NCBI GenBank assembly: GCA_026168605.1 | Contig: JAPFDX010000046.1 | Coordinates: 1 to 64,000, forward strand | From: Roseburia sp. | Lineage (GTDB): Bacteria > Bacillota > Clostridia > Lachnospirales > Lachnospiraceae | Length of the DNA stretch: 64,000 nucleotides | Reading direction: 5' to 3' | Shown: piece after piece, positions 15,654 through 24,547 of the stretch | How positions within the stretch are numbered: position 1 is the stretch's first letter | How the letters are laid out: each line of letters opens with the position of its first letter | Notes under the pieces: model-generated | The model's input: only the letters and a program-made list of their open reading frames with translations | What the model was told of the DNA's origin: nothing | The model's database searches: none | Translations under genes and position numbers: made by a program

Positions 15654-16881
15654 GAGTTGTTTCCGTTACAAATATCATACTATCGTAAAGCACCGCAGGC
15701 GGTTGAAAAATCCGGTAGCTTGGAGGAAGAAGCCGCATCATCGGCGAGTAGTTTTCTCCAAGCGTGCCCATATAGGTATAATCCATGATTTGTCTGCCCA
15801 GTTCGGAGTTTTCCGGGACATTTGCGAAATCAAGCCAGCAAATATCAAATCCTGCAAGTTTTGCCGCCTTTGCCAAAGGGTCGTGGGAATAAAACACCTG
15901 ATCGGAACGCTTTTGGGGAGAACCGGTCGGCATATTACAACGGGTCTTGTAAAAATCAGTGCCAATGACATAGTAACCATTCTCTGCATCTTTGGACAAA
16001 ATTTTACCCATCGAATCATAACTGCCCCATTTTGCGACATGGCTATTATGACCATTTATAAAGATACGATCGTGACCGTTCTGCTGCTCCTGCTGTAAGA
16101 TCCACTGCACATTTTCAGCCATAAACTCATCTCTCAATGCACCGGCATCCTGCTCTGGTATGCTTTGTAATTCACAATATTGCAATAACATAGTTACATA
16201 ATGAATTGTCTCATTGGAAGCTCCGCTGTTTTCCAGTTCATTTTTCACTTGTGTAAGAATTTCAGTTTGTGCAGAGAAATTGTACGTGCCATTCAACTGA
16301 TCTCCTTCCACAAGCTTTTGCAGGCTTGCGGTGTCAATGTTCAATGCCGTGCAGTCTTTCATTAACGATTGAAAGGTGTAGGAAATCCTCTGCATATCAA
16401 AACCATAAAAACGAAGTTTTTCGCCTTCTGATGCACTTTCGTTATACGCGCGCATATATGAGATCAATTCTGCCATCTCATCTGTTCGATAAATGGCAAA
16501 TCCTATCGCTGCTGCGGCTTCCTGAGCAGTTCCTTCCCCGCCGTGTATATACTGATTTACCTGTTCGCAGCCGCCGTAGTCACCCTCAAGTGCAAATGCC
16601 CTGACATCGTATTGTTCCACCATTTGCCTGAACACGTCCAGTTTTAATTGTTGAAATTCTACATTTCCGTGGGTCGCCTCTCCCAGAGCAATGATTCTTT
16701 TATCCTCCGGTATAAAAAGATTTTCTACTGGCTGCACATATTGTGCAAACTCTTCCACATTCGCAGTATCTCCCGTACCGAAGCCTCCAAAATAAGTAAA
16801 TACAAGTGCTGCCAATAACGCGACTCCTAAAAAACTAAATACCATATACCTTATCTTAAAGTGTCTCTTTCTTTTTTTCAT
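15634..16881 (-). CDS. erythromycin-esterase-family membrane-anchored protein, 415 aa
   Basis: An N-terminal membrane anchor (about residues 12-30; VFSFLGVALLAALVFTYF) is followed by an erythromycin-esterase-like domain: IIALGEATHGN with the catalytic-type His, FALEGDYGGC, and later INGHNSHVAKWG. Soluble EreA/EreB open macrolide rings; membrane-anchored homologues are common in Clostridia and their substrates are largely unknown. Convergent with the Bce kinase, and visibly more AT-rich than its neighbours, suggesting later arrival. Confidence 0.8.
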   Translation of the reverse strand: MKKRKRHFKIRYMVFSFLGVALLAALVFTYFGGFGTGDTANVEEFAQYVQPVENLFIPEDKRIIALGEATHGNVEFQQLKLDVFRQMVEQYDVRAFALEGDYGGCEQVNQYIHGGEGTAQEAAAAIGFAIYRTDEMAELISYMRAYNESASEGEKLRFYGFDMQRISYTFQSLMKDCTALNIDTASLQKLVEGDQLNGTYNFSAQTEILTQVKNELENSGASNETIHYVTMLLQYCELQSIPEQDAGALRDEFMAENVQWILQQEQQNGHDRIFINGHNSHVAKWGSYDSMGKILSKDAENGYYVIGTDFYKTRCNMPTGSPQKRSDQVFYSHDPLAKAAKLAGFDICWLDFANVPENSELGRQIMDYTYMGTLGENYSPMMRLLPPSYRIFQPPAVLYDSMIFVTETTPTNPQM

Positions 16882-16942
16882 AATTGTTTCTACCTCTTAC
16901 GAATGACTATACATTTGCCTGCAGGCATCTGATTTCTAAAAT

Positions 16943-17302
16943 TTACTGCACCTCGTTCAATAAATCTTCGGCAGAAAGATCAAATAATTTTGCAAGTGCA
17001 ATTAAATTGGAGGTGCTTGGGTCAGATGTTCCATTCTCCCATTTTGAGACTGCCTGCCTGCTTACACCGATTGCCTCTGCAACAAATTCTTGTGTCATCC
17101 TGCACTCTTCACGATGTTGTTTCAAAACCCCGCCAAGCGATTTCTTGATGACAGCCTTTTCTTTTCTGACGTCTTTCGATTTGATATATCTGCTCAGAGC
17201 TTTTATAAGGAAGATACCTAAGACGAGAGAAGTTATTACTACCGCGAAACCGATGAGAAGTACAAAACCAAAAACAACAACTCCTAAAAAATCATAGTTC
17301 AT
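16943..17302 (-). CDS. membrane-anchored XRE regulator, 119 aa
   Basis: A single N-terminal membrane helix (about residues 5-33; VVVFGFVLLIGFAVVITSLVL, cut here to VVVFGFVLLIGFAVV) precedes a canonical XRE helix-turn-helix (RMTQEFVAEAIGVSRQAVSK, then NLIALAKLFDLSAEDLL). I chose ATG 17302 with AAAGGGGTGATG upstream. It lies 61 nt upstream of the esterase gene on the same strand and may control it. HTH domains tethered to the membrane are known in Firmicutes; the signal sensed is not known. Confidence 0.8.
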   Translation of the reverse strand: MNYDFLGVVVFGFVLLIGFAVVITSLVLGIFLIKALSRYIKSKDVRKEKAVIKKSLGGVLKQHREECRMTQEFVAEAIGVSRQAVSKWENGTSDPSTSNLIALAKLFDLSAEDLLNEVQ

Positions 17303-17461
17303 TTCATCACCCCTTTCCGTGACTTTATGATAGCAATTTTTCGTGGTTGCCGACAGCAACTATCACGATATTATCAGTTGCTTTTCGGTTGCAAATGTAA
17401 AAAGACACTTTTTTCATTGTAGCATGGGGAGGTGTATTTTACGATACCATTTTGTATACAA

Positions 17462-17493
17462 GAAACCGCCGTATAGGTTTCCCCATACGGCGG
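17462..17493 (-). terminator. terminator of the dinJ-yafQ unit
   Basis: CCGCCGTAT and ATACGGCGG form a 9-bp stem; read on the minus strand it follows the toxin stop codon and is followed by GGTTTCTTG. Confidence 0.6.
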
Positions 17494-17501
17494 CAGACTG
17501 T

Positions 17502-17792
17502 TTATTTGCCGAACAAGTCGCTGTGAGTACCGGTGCGAGCCAGCGTCAGCACCAGGACATCATTCTCTATGCGATAGATAAGCAGCCAGTCCGGGAGAAT
17601 ATGGCATTCCCGATGACCTGCCCAATCACCGGACAAGTTATGGTCGCGGTTCTTATCCGGCAGCGATTTGCCCATTGCCAGCAAGGTTACGACCTGCTCC
17701 AGCAACTCCATCTTCAGACCACGTTTCATGGCTTGTTTATAGTCTTTTTTGAAACTGGTCGTGTACTTGACGGTGTACTTTGTTTTTCTCAT
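17502..17792 (-). CDS. yafQ: YafQ-family mRNA interferase toxin, 96 aa
   Basis: A RelE/ParE-superfamily toxin of the YafQ branch: YTTSFKKDYKQAMKRG at the start, PDKNRDHNLSGDWAGHRECH in the middle and a C-terminal GTHSDLFGK with the catalytic His typical of YafQ. Such toxins cut mRNA on the ribosome. The first 4 bp of the gene overlap the antitoxin stop, the standard arrangement for this pair. Confidence 0.9.
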   Translation of the reverse strand: MRKTKYTVKYTTSFKKDYKQAMKRGLKMELLEQVVTLLAMGKSLPDKNRDHNLSGDWAGHRECHILPDWLLIYRIENDVLVLTLARTGTHSDLFGK

Positions 17793-18067
17793 CTTTTCAG
17801 GTCGGCAAACAACTCGTCAAGGTCATTGTAGCCCTTTACAGACGGGTCTTTTGCAATCCTTTCTGCTTCCAACATGGCAGCAACTGTTTCTTTAGCGGGC
17901 TGCTCCAGCCTCACCTCAAAGGGGATGCCGCCCTCACGAAGCGACTGGCGCACAAAGATGTTAAACGCCGTAGTCAGGTTCATGCCAAGTTCAGTAAACA
18001 GTGCGTCCGCCTGCGCTTTCAAATCTGCGTCCATGCGGATACTGATGTTTGTGGTATTTCCAGCCAT
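17789..18067 (-). CDS. dinJ: DinJ/RelB-family antitoxin, 92 aa
   Basis: N-terminal ribbon-helix-helix (NISIRMDADLKAQADALF, then MNLTTAFNIFVRQSL and GGIPFEV), then a C-terminal toxin-binding tail. I chose ATG 18067 (AAAGGGG upstream); an upstream in-frame start at 18157 has no ribosome binding site and would add a non-homologous extension. It neutralises YafQ and probably represses the shared promoter. Confidence 0.9.
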   Translation of the reverse strand: MAGNTTNISIRMDADLKAQADALFTELGMNLTTAFNIFVRQSLREGGIPFEVRLEQPAKETVAAMLEAERIAKDPSVKGYNDLDELFADLKR

Positions 18068-18096
18068 TGTATCAACCCCTTTCTGCTGGCAACTAT

Positions 18097-18125
18097 AGTA
18101 TATGTTATCTGCACAAAGAAAACAA
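18097..18125 (-). promoter_or_regulatory. dinJ-yafQ promoter
   Basis: On the minus strand TTGTTT (18120-18125), 17 nt, TATACT (18097-18102), 30 nt before the antitoxin start. Confidence 0.6.
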
Positions 18126-18213
18126 TACTGTGCACGAATATTTGACAATAAATTCATCGAAGGAGGTTATACATTTGATAAGACAGATTCTTTTTTTCCG
18201 TGACAAAAAGATA

Positions 18214-18242
18214 TTGACAACAATCTGATTATAGTGTATATA
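18214..18242 (+). promoter_or_regulatory. promoter of the GntR/ABC operon
   Basis: TTGACA (18214-18219), 17 nt, TATATA (18237-18242). AT-rich sequence around the -10 (AGTGTATATATAACAT) is a likely site for autorepression by the GntR protein. Confidence 0.7.
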
Positions 18243-18279
18243 TAACATATAAACAGTTGAGAAGAAAGGAGAGTGGAAG

Positions 18280-18657
18280 TTGAAGATACTACAAAATTCC
18301 GGTGTGCCGATCTACCAGCAGATCGCGGATGCGCTCAAAGCCGACATTCTGGCGGGAAAGCTGTCGCAGGGCGAATATCTGCCGTCGATCCGCAGTCTGG
18401 CGAAGGATTTAAAGATCAGCGTTATCACGACGATGAAAGCATATGAACAGTTGGAAGCGGAAGGGCTTGTGACCGCCGTGCAGGGCAAGGGCTTTTATGT
18501 CAATGCGCAGGATAGCGAGATGTTAAAGGAGCAGCACCTCCGCAGGGTGGAGGAGTGTTTGTTGGAAGCGATCAGCGCGGCGAAGATCGCGGGCATGACG
18601 GAGCAGGAATTATTTGAGACATTGCAGGCATTGCAGCAGATGCCGGAGGAGGGATAG
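18280..18657 (+). CDS. YtrA-type GntR regulator, 125 aa
   Basis: N-terminal GntR winged helix (VPIYQQIADALKADILAGKL, then LPSIRSLAKDLKISVITTMK) with only a short C-terminal helix, as in the YtrA subfamily, which lacks a large ligand domain. Start is TTG 18280 with AAAGGAGAG upstream. It sits 2 bp before an ABC ATPase gene and two permeases, the YtrA operon layout; these regulators repress ABC transporters that respond to cell-envelope stress. Confidence 0.88.
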   Translation: MKILQNSGVPIYQQIADALKADILAGKLSQGEYLPSIRSLAKDLKISVITTMKAYEQLEAEGLVTAVQGKGFYVNAQDSEMLKEQHLRRVEECLLEAISAAKIAGMTEQELFETLQALQQMPEEG

Positions 18658-18659
18658 AA

Positions 18660-19544
18660 ATGGAACATGGAAATGTGATCGAGGCGATCGACATTAAGAA
18701 AAAGTACAAGGGTTTTGCACTGGATATTCCCGAGGTGCAGATACCGAAGGGCTTTGCCACAGCCCTGATCGGGGAAAACGGAGCGGGCAAGAGTACGTTC
18801 CTCAATATTCTGACGGGAATCCGTCTGGATCATCAGGGAACCGTCCGCTATTTTGATGAGAAGGAGACGGATGTGGAGCAGGTGAAAGAGCGCATCGGCT
18901 ACACCGGACCGGGCAATTATTTTCTGCCGCACTGGACGGTATCGCAGGTGGCGAAGATCAGCGGACTTTTGTATGAGATGTTCGATGCGGCGCGCTATCA
19001 GGAGCTGTGCAGGAGACTCGGCATCGACGAGAGCGGCAGCAAGAAAGTCTCCAGTCTGTCCGATGGCAACCGCATGAAGCTGGCGCTGGCGGCAGCGCTC
19101 GCGAGGAAGACGGAGTGTCTCATCATGGATGAGCCTGCATCGCCGTTAGACCCGCTGATGCGCGATTGTCTCTGCGGTATGATCCGCCAGTATCTCGAGG
19201 AGGGCGGCGGAGAGCACAGCGTTCTTTTCTCCACGCACAATATTGCGGACATGGAAAATGTGACCGATTACTGCGTCATCATGGAGCACGGCAATATCGT
19301 GGAGTCCGGTTTTGTCGAGGATTTGAAGGAAAAATATGTGCTCGTCAAGGGCGAGGCGAAGGACGCAGAGGCTGCGCAGAAGATTCTGTACAGTTACAGC
19401 GGAAGCGCATACGGCTTTGAGGGGATCTGCATGGCGGAGCGGCTGGATGCTCTTGCGGGGATGGATATTCATGTGGAGACGCCGTCGCTGTCGCAGATCA
19501 GCGTTGCCGTCATGAAAGAAAATTCGAGCCTGAAAATGTATTAG
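18660..19544 (+). CDS. ABC transporter ATP-binding protein, 294 aa
   Basis: Walker A GENGAGKST at 38-46, Walker B ECLIMDEPA at 152-160 and a divergent signature LSDGNRMK at 133-140 instead of LSGGQ. Switch histidine in FSTHNIADMENV. The C-terminal tail is longer than a minimal ATPase, as in YtrB/CcmA-like proteins. It energises the two small membrane proteins that follow. Confidence 0.88.
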   Translation: MEHGNVIEAIDIKKKYKGFALDIPEVQIPKGFATALIGENGAGKSTFLNILTGIRLDHQGTVRYFDEKETDVEQVKERIGYTGPGNYFLPHWTVSQVAKISGLLYEMFDAARYQELCRRLGIDESGSKKVSSLSDGNRMKLALAAALARKTECLIMDEPASPLDPLMRDCLCGMIRQYLEEGGGEHSVLFSTHNIADMENVTDYCVIMEHGNIVESGFVEDLKEKYVLVKGEAKDAEAAQKILYSYSGSAYGFEGICMAERLDALAGMDIHVETPSLSQISVAVMKENSSLKMY

Positions 19545-19570
19545 GCGCACAGCGGTGAGGAGGAAAGATT

Positions 19571-20212
19571 TTGGGAAACACAATCAAATGTTATCTTGCA
19601 TTTACAACAATGGCGTACCGGATCGTTGCATTTGCAGTGCTTCCGCTCGTGGCTGTCGTGTCGGTGTTGCTGTTTGGAGCAGACTTTATCTACATGGAAA
19701 TCATACTGCTGCTGGCGGCAGAGATCATGATGGACGGTCTAAGCTTTGGTGGAATTGCCGCGCGCCAGGTCGGACTGCCGGAGTATGTCAAGGCGTCCGG
19801 CAGGGGGAAACGTGTGATGCGCAAGGTGCTTGTGGGAAATCTCATCCGTCAGTTTGCAGAGAATGCGGTACTGATCCTTGCAAGTCTTTGTATCGTGGCT
19901 GTGTCGGAGGCAGGCATCCTCATGCCGGACGGCGGAGATCTCGCGGGTGTGGACTGGATGCAGCTTGTGGCAATGTTTTTGCTTGGATATGTGCTGATGG
20001 TGCTCGGGGTCACCGTGGCGAGATTTTTTGAAATGATGTGGACGGGAATGATGGTCGCAACATTTGCGGAGTTCTTATTTCTGGCGGGCATGATCCCGGT
20101 GGCGGTCGCGCCGGGGCTGACGATGGCGGTACTGATCCCGGTGGCTGCGGTCGTATCGATAGCAGCTACGTGCGTGTTGGAGAAACGCATGGAAAGGAGT
20201 TATTATGATTAA
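19571..20212 (+). CDS. ABC transporter membrane protein, 213 aa
   Basis: About six hydrophobic helices, starting AYRIVAFAVLPLVAVVSVLL. No strong family motif; its size, operon position between the ATPase and a second membrane protein, and 8-bp overlap with that gene point to an ABC-2-type permease subunit. The start is TTG 19571 (GTGAGGAGGAAAGA upstream). Confidence 0.7.
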   Translation: MGNTIKCYLAFTTMAYRIVAFAVLPLVAVVSVLLFGADFIYMEIILLLAAEIMMDGLSFGGIAARQVGLPEYVKASGRGKRVMRKVLVGNLIRQFAENAVLILASLCIVAVSEAGILMPDGGDLAGVDWMQLVAMFLLGYVLMVLGVTVARFFEMMWTGMMVATFAEFLFLAGMIPVAVAPGLTMAVLIPVAAVVSIAATCVLEKRMERSYYD

Positions 20213-20870
20213 ATCGATAAAAACAGGATGGATGCTGATGCGGTATACATGGGGGCTGAAGGGGGGTATCATATCCGGCGTACTTCTTTTCCTGGCAGGA
20301 CTCCTGATGATGTTGCTGCCGATGATGGGAATATTTGGATTCGGGCAGACGGGATCTTACCTGGTGCTGGTGGTATCAATCTGGCCCGCACAGTTGCTCT
20401 GGTCGCTCAATGTCTCAGATCTGGTACAGACGTCTCCGCAGAAAAAGGCGTTTCAGACGGTAGTTCCGACGGCGTTTACAGCGGTGACGATCTTTGCGTG
20501 TTATACGCTGACGATCCTCATCAAGCTTTTGCAGCTTCGCGCAGATCCGGCGCTCCATCAGGACGTCATTGCAACTTGCCTGGTCCTGACAGTGGAGGTT
20601 TTGCTGCTGATGGCGTATTACGGGATCGCGTTTAAGTATTACCATCTGGGGACGGTGCTGTTTATCTTGAGCTTTTTCATAATGTCGCCGGCTGTGCAGG
20701 TGATGTCGGTGATCGGGGTATTTGACGGGATGCCTCTGTGGCTTGCGGTGTGCAGCGGCTTTGCCGCGATCCTTGTGGGTACGGGGATCCAGTATGGTCT
20801 GTCGTGTCTGGTCTATAAGAAGGAGATGCATAAGAGCGCGCAGTTTGCCGGGCTGAAAAAACGGATGTGA
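20205..20870 (+). CDS. ABC transporter membrane protein, 221 aa
   Basis: Five to six helices (GIISGVLLFLAGLLMMLLPM near the start) without recognised motif. Overlaps the previous gene by 8 bp, so likely co-translated, and preceded by AAAGGAG. Together with the previous protein it probably forms the membrane channel of the YtrA-regulated transporter. Confidence 0.7.
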   Translation: MIKSIKTGWMLMRYTWGLKGGIISGVLLFLAGLLMMLLPMMGIFGFGQTGSYLVLVVSIWPAQLLWSLNVSDLVQTSPQKKAFQTVVPTAFTAVTIFACYTLTILIKLLQLRADPALHQDVIATCLVLTVEVLLLMAYYGIAFKYYHLGTVLFILSFFIMSPAVQVMSVIGVFDGMPLWLAVCSGFAAILVGTGIQYGLSCLVYKKEMHKSAQFAGLKKRM

Positions 20871-20888
20871 CACGGTTTGTGACAAAAA

Positions 20889-20953
20889 TGTAAGAAACAG
20901 GATGGGAAATGTAAGCTGAATCGATGGCTTGCATTTCCCTCTTTTGTTATACT
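20889..20953 (+). promoter_or_regulatory. activator-type promoter with response-regulator direct repeats
   Basis: Two TGTAAG hexamers (20889-20894 and 20910-20915) lie 21 bp apart, ending 10 bp before a weak -35 (TGGCTT, 20925-20930), followed by 17 nt and TATACT (20948-20953). Two direct half-sites about two helical turns apart upstream of a poor -35 are the usual target of an OmpR-type activator, here most likely the response regulator at 13990. Confidence 0.6.
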
Positions 20954-20994
20954 GAGAGCATCAAAAAAAGATACAGATACAGAAAGGAATGGCT

Positions 20995-21792
20995 ATGGCA
21001 ATCTTAGAGGTAAAGAATTTAAAGAAAATATATACCACACGGTTCGGCGGCAATCAGGTGCAGGCGCTGTCGAATCTGAACTTCTCCGTGGAGGAGGGCG
21101 AGTATGTGGCGATCATGGGCGAGTCCGGCTCGGGAAAGACGACGCTTTTAAATATCCTGGCGGCGCTTGACAAACCGACCGGGGGCGAGGTGCTCTTAAA
21201 CGGCAGGAATATCGTGACAATCCGGGAAAAAGAGATCTCGGCATTCCGCAGGGACAATCTCGGGTTTGTGTTTCAGGACTTTAATCTGCTCGACACCTTT
21301 TCCGTCAGGGACAATATTCTCCTCCCGCTGGTGCTCTCCGGCGTGGCAGCGCAGGATATGGAACCGAGACTTCTGCCGATCGCGGGGAGACTCGGCATCA
21401 CGGAACTGCTGGATAAATTTCCGTACGAGATTTCCGGGGGACAGAAGCAGAGGACGGCAGTCGCGCGTGCCCTCATCACAAAACCGCAGCTCATTCTGGC
21501 AGATGAGCCGACAGGAGCATTGGATTCCAGAGCGGCGGACGGGCTCCTCTCTCTTTTTAACGCCATCAATGAGGCGGGGCAGACGATCCTTATGGTGACA
21601 CATTCCGTCAAGGCGGCGAGCCATGCGAAGCGCGTGCTCTTTATCAAGGACGGCGAGGTGTTCCACCAGCTCTACCGCGGCAGTATGCGGGACGAAGAGC
21701 TGTACGCAAAGATTTCCGATACGCTGACCGTCCTGACGGCGGGCGGTGTGCCGGCAAAGGAAGCGTTTGCTTACGACGTAGAAGAAAATTGA
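20995..21792 (+). CDS. BceA-type ABC transporter ATP-binding protein, 265 aa
   Basis: Full MacB/LolD-like ATPase: Walker A GESGSGKTT, FVFQDFNLLDTFSVRDNI, signature ISGGQKQR, Walker [14 protein letters not shown] chose ATG 20995 (AAAGG 7 nt upstream) over ATG 20989. Followed after 18 nt by the large FtsX-like permease; together they form a Bce-type transporter that removes or shields against cell-wall-targeting peptides and senses them for the kinase. Confidence 0.92.
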   Translation: MAILEVKNLKKIYTTRFGGNQVQALSNLNFSVEEGEYVAIMGESGSGKTTLLNILAALDKPTGGEVLLNGRNIVTIREKEISAFRRDNLGFVFQDFNLLDTFSVRDNILLPLVLSGVAAQDMEPRLLPIAGRLGITELLDKFPYEISGGQKQRTAVARALITKPQLILADEPTGALDSRAADGLLSLFNAINEAGQTILMVTHSVKAASHAKRVLFIKDGEVFHQLYRGSMRDEELYAKISDTLTVLTAGGVPAKEAFAYDVEEN

Positions 21793-21810
21793 TCGGCGGG
21801 AGGATTTATT

Positions 21811-23850
21811 GTGAGTGCATTATATAGAAAACTGGCGGCTATCAATATCAAAAATAACAGGCAGTTTTATCTGCCCTATCTGCTGACCGGAAGCGTGTCC
21901 GTCGCAATGTTTTATCTGGTGATGGCAATGCAGGACAATCCGGGACTGGAAAGCCTTGGCGGCGGCGCGCAGGACATTCGGATGATCCTGACATTTGGCG
22001 TCGTGGTGGTCGGCGTCTTTGTCAGCATTTTTCTGTTCTATACAAATAGTTTTCTGATGAAGCGCAGAAAAAAGGAGCTTGGGATCTACAATATCCTGGG
22101 GATGGAGAAAAAGCATATCACCCGTGTGCTCTTTCTGGAGCAGCTTTTTACCGCGGCGGTGACGCTGGCAGTAGGTCTGGCGTTCGGCATCGTGTTCAAC
22201 AAGCTTCTGGAAATGATTTTGTATCGACTGACGAGGATCGGGGCGAACATTCCGTTTTATATTTCCAGCACGGGCTGCATGAATACGGTGAAGCTGTTTC
22301 TGCTGATCTATACGGCAACCTTTTTATATAACCTGATGCAGATTAAGCTGGCGAATCCGATTGAGCTTTTGCACAGCAAGAGCATAGGGGAGCGCGAGCC
22401 AAAGACGAAGCTTTTACTGACGCTGCTCGGTCTTGTGACGCTCGGGGCCGGCTATTACATTGCCCTGACGACGACAGATGCGATCTCGGCGCTGACATGG
22501 TTTTTCGTGGCGGTACTTCTTGTCATTATCGGCACTTACTGTCTGTTTACGGCGGGAAGTATCGCGCTGTTAAAGCTTTTGCGCAAAAATAAAGGGTTTT
22601 ACTACCAGACGAGGCATTTCACGACGGTTTCCGGCATGATCTACCGGATGAAGCAGAACGCGGTGGGGCTTGCAAATATCTGTATTCTGTCTACGATGGT
22701 ACTGGTGACGGTGTCTACGACGGTCTGTATGTATTTAGGGCTGGAGGATTCCATGAGATCGGCGTATCCCTCGGAAATCAATATCAATGCCTACTATACG
22801 GCGCTGCCGGAGGATAGGCAGGAGGTCGCCAGGGTGGCGGAGGAGACGCTGAAGGGATCCGGGCGCGTGATCACCGGGCAGCGTGCATACTTAAATATGG
22901 GGACAACGGTGGTGTGCCGGGAGGACACATGGACGCCCGTCGGCGTCGGCGCGGGCACGAATTACAGCATCAACGACGTCGCCTTGTTCATGGCGATTCC
23001 GCGCGCGGACTATGTCGCACTGACCGGGCAGGAGGTAGAGACACTCGCGGACGGCGAGGTGGCAGTTGCCGGAACGATCCCCTATGAATATGACCGTGTG
23101 ACGATTGAAGATATCGAATATGAGGTGAAGCAGCACTGCGAGTTCCCCGAGGATGATGCGGAGGGATATATGACGATGACTCAGGGGATGTACTACCTGA
23201 TCGTGCCGGACGAGGCGGCGCTTGGCGAGCTTTTTGCCACGATACAGAAAAACTGGACGAATGAGCGCGTGGATCTGTACATCAATTACAATATGGGGTA
23301 TGACATCGACGGAAATGCCGAGGAGAAGCTTGCGGTGGAGGGCAGACTTCATGAGGCGCTTTTGGAATGGGAGAAGTCCGGTGATGAGAAGAGCAGCGGT
23401 TACCAGTATTCCTATATGAAGGGGCGCGAGGAGAACAAGCAGTCCTTCTATACGCTCTACGGCGGTCTGTTTTTCCTCGGGATGTTTCTCGGCACACTGT
23501 TTCTGATGGTGACGGTGCTGATCATTTTCTATAAGCAGATCTCGGAAGGGTATGAGGATAAGGAGCGCTTTGCGATCATGGAAAAGGTCGGAATGAGCAA
23601 TGCGGAGGTCAAAGCGGCGATCCGCTCGCAGGTGCTCTTAGTGTTCTTCCTTCCGCTGGCGGCGGCAGTTTTGCACGTGTGCATCGCGTTCCCGATGATC
23701 ACAGAGCTGCTTTCCGCGCTAAATATGATGAATGTTCCACTGTTTATGGCGTGCGTGGCGGCGACAGCGGTGATCTTCGGAGTGATCTATCTGGCGGTAT
23801 TTCTGATCACCTCCCGCAGCTATTATAAGATCGTGGGAAATCAGGTGTAG
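21811..23850 (+). CDS. BceB-type FtsX permease, 679 aa
   Basis: Ten membrane helices in the 1+(3)-(large loop)-(3) layout of BceB: N-terminal FtsX core (FLFYTNSFLMKRRKKELGIY), a large extracellular domain between about residues 310 and 540 that binds peptide antibiotics, and a C-terminal core ending at FLITSRSYYKIVGNQV. The GTG start at 21811 follows GGGAGGA. Its last 10 bp overlap the convergent TetR gene. Confidence 0.9.
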   Translation: MSALYRKLAAINIKNNRQFYLPYLLTGSVSVAMFYLVMAMQDNPGLESLGGGAQDIRMILTFGVVVVGVFVSIFLFYTNSFLMKRRKKELGIYNILGMEKKHITRVLFLEQLFTAAVTLAVGLAFGIVFNKLLEMILYRLTRIGANIPFYISSTGCMNTVKLFLLIYTATFLYNLMQIKLANPIELLHSKSIGEREPKTKLLLTLLGLVTLGAGYYIALTTTDAISALTWFFVAVLLVIIGTYCLFTAGSIALLKLLRKNKGFYYQTRHFTTVSGMIYRMKQNAVGLANICILSTMVLVTVSTTVCMYLGLEDSMRSAYPSEININAYYTALPEDRQEVARVAEETLKGSGRVITGQRAYLNMGTTVVCREDTWTPVGVGAGTNYSINDVALFMAIPRADYVALTGQEVETLADGEVAVAGTIPYEYDRVTIEDIEYEVKQHCEFPEDDAEGYMTMTQGMYYLIVPDEAALGELFATIQKNWTNERVDLYINYNMGYDIDGNAEEKLAVEGRLHEALLEWEKSGDEKSSGYQYSYMKGREENKQSFYTLYGGLFFLGMFLGTLFLMVTVLIIFYKQISEGYEDKERFAIMEKVGMSNAEVKAAIRSQVLLVFFLPLAAAVLHVCIAFPMITELLSALNMMNVPLFMACVAATAVIFGVIYLAVFLITSRSYYKIVGNQV

Positions 23851-24398
23851 CTGTCGCCGAACACATTTGAGACAATAAACAAAATAAATTCATCCAGACG
23901 CATCTGCGGATCCCGGTTCCAGCGAATGATAGCGGCGAGAAGTCCTGCGAGATAAAATTCGGACAGAAGTTCCTGCTCGTAGGCGTTCATCTTTCCGGTT
24001 GGCAGGAAGTAGCGGTTTAAAAACGGCAGAAGAAGCTCTTTTAGGCGGCTTGCAAAGTGCGGGTCGCCGTGGTCGCTCAGCAGGACGGAGGCGTATTTGG
24101 AGTGGGTCTGCATCAGTTCCAGAAAAATACCCATGTGTGCGGAGAGATCAAAGACGTCGCTCTGTTGTGTGGAGTCAGTGAGCGCGGTCTGGATCTTCTC
24201 CAACAGCTCATCCTCGATCTGTGAAAAAATATCATATACATCTCTGTAATAGAGGTAGAAAGTCCCCCGATTATATCCGGCAAGATCTGTGATCTCCCTG
24301 ACGGATATTTTATCGAGGGGCTTTTGTGTGTAGAGCTGCCAGAAAGCGTCTCTCAAATTCGCCTTTGTCTGTTCGGTCACTTGTGGCTGTTTCTTCAT
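23841..24398 (-). CDS. TetR-family regulator, 185 aa
   Basis: N-terminal TetR helix-turn-helix (KISVREITDLAGYNRGTFYL, then YYRDVYDIFSQIEDEL), followed by the ligand domain of the TetR_C_11/DhaS-like type. I chose ATG 24398 with AAGGAGG upstream rather than the longer frame at 24434. It diverges from the ABC/large-FtsX unit and likely represses it through the palindrome in between. Confidence 0.88.
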   Translation of the reverse strand: MKKQPQVTEQTKANLRDAFWQLYTQKPLDKISVREITDLAGYNRGTFYLYYRDVYDIFSQIEDELLEKIQTALTDSTQQSDVFDLSAHMGIFLELMQTHSKYASVLLSDHGDPHFASRLKELLLPFLNRYFLPTGKMNAYEQELLSEFYLAGLLAAIIRWNRDPQMRLDEFILFIVSNVFGDSYT

Positions 24399-24429
24399 CT
24401 GAAAAATCCTCCTTTTTGTTTTATAGCAT

Positions 24430-24445
24430 AACACGACAACGTGTT
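24430..24445. promoter_or_regulatory. palindromic operator for the TetR protein
   Basis: AACACG-ACAA-CGTGTT is a perfect 6-bp inverted repeat with a 4-nt spacer, 32 bp upstream of the regulator start in the divergent intergenic region. A second imperfect CAACAAG-type site follows near 24459-24466. Confidence 0.6.
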
Positions 24446-24482
24446 GTCTTCAAGTTTTCAACAAGTCGCGGGGGATTGTTGA

Positions 24483-24512
24483 TTGATTCCCGGGGGCGGC
24501 GTGCGCTAACAT
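24483..24512 (+). promoter_or_regulatory. likely promoter of the ABC/large-FtsX unit
   Basis: TTGATT (24483-24488), 18 nt, TAACAT (24507-24512), about 35 nt before the ATPase start. Confidence 0.5.
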
Positions 24513-24547
24513 AGAAACAGAAAGATACTTCTGAAAAGGGGACCGCT

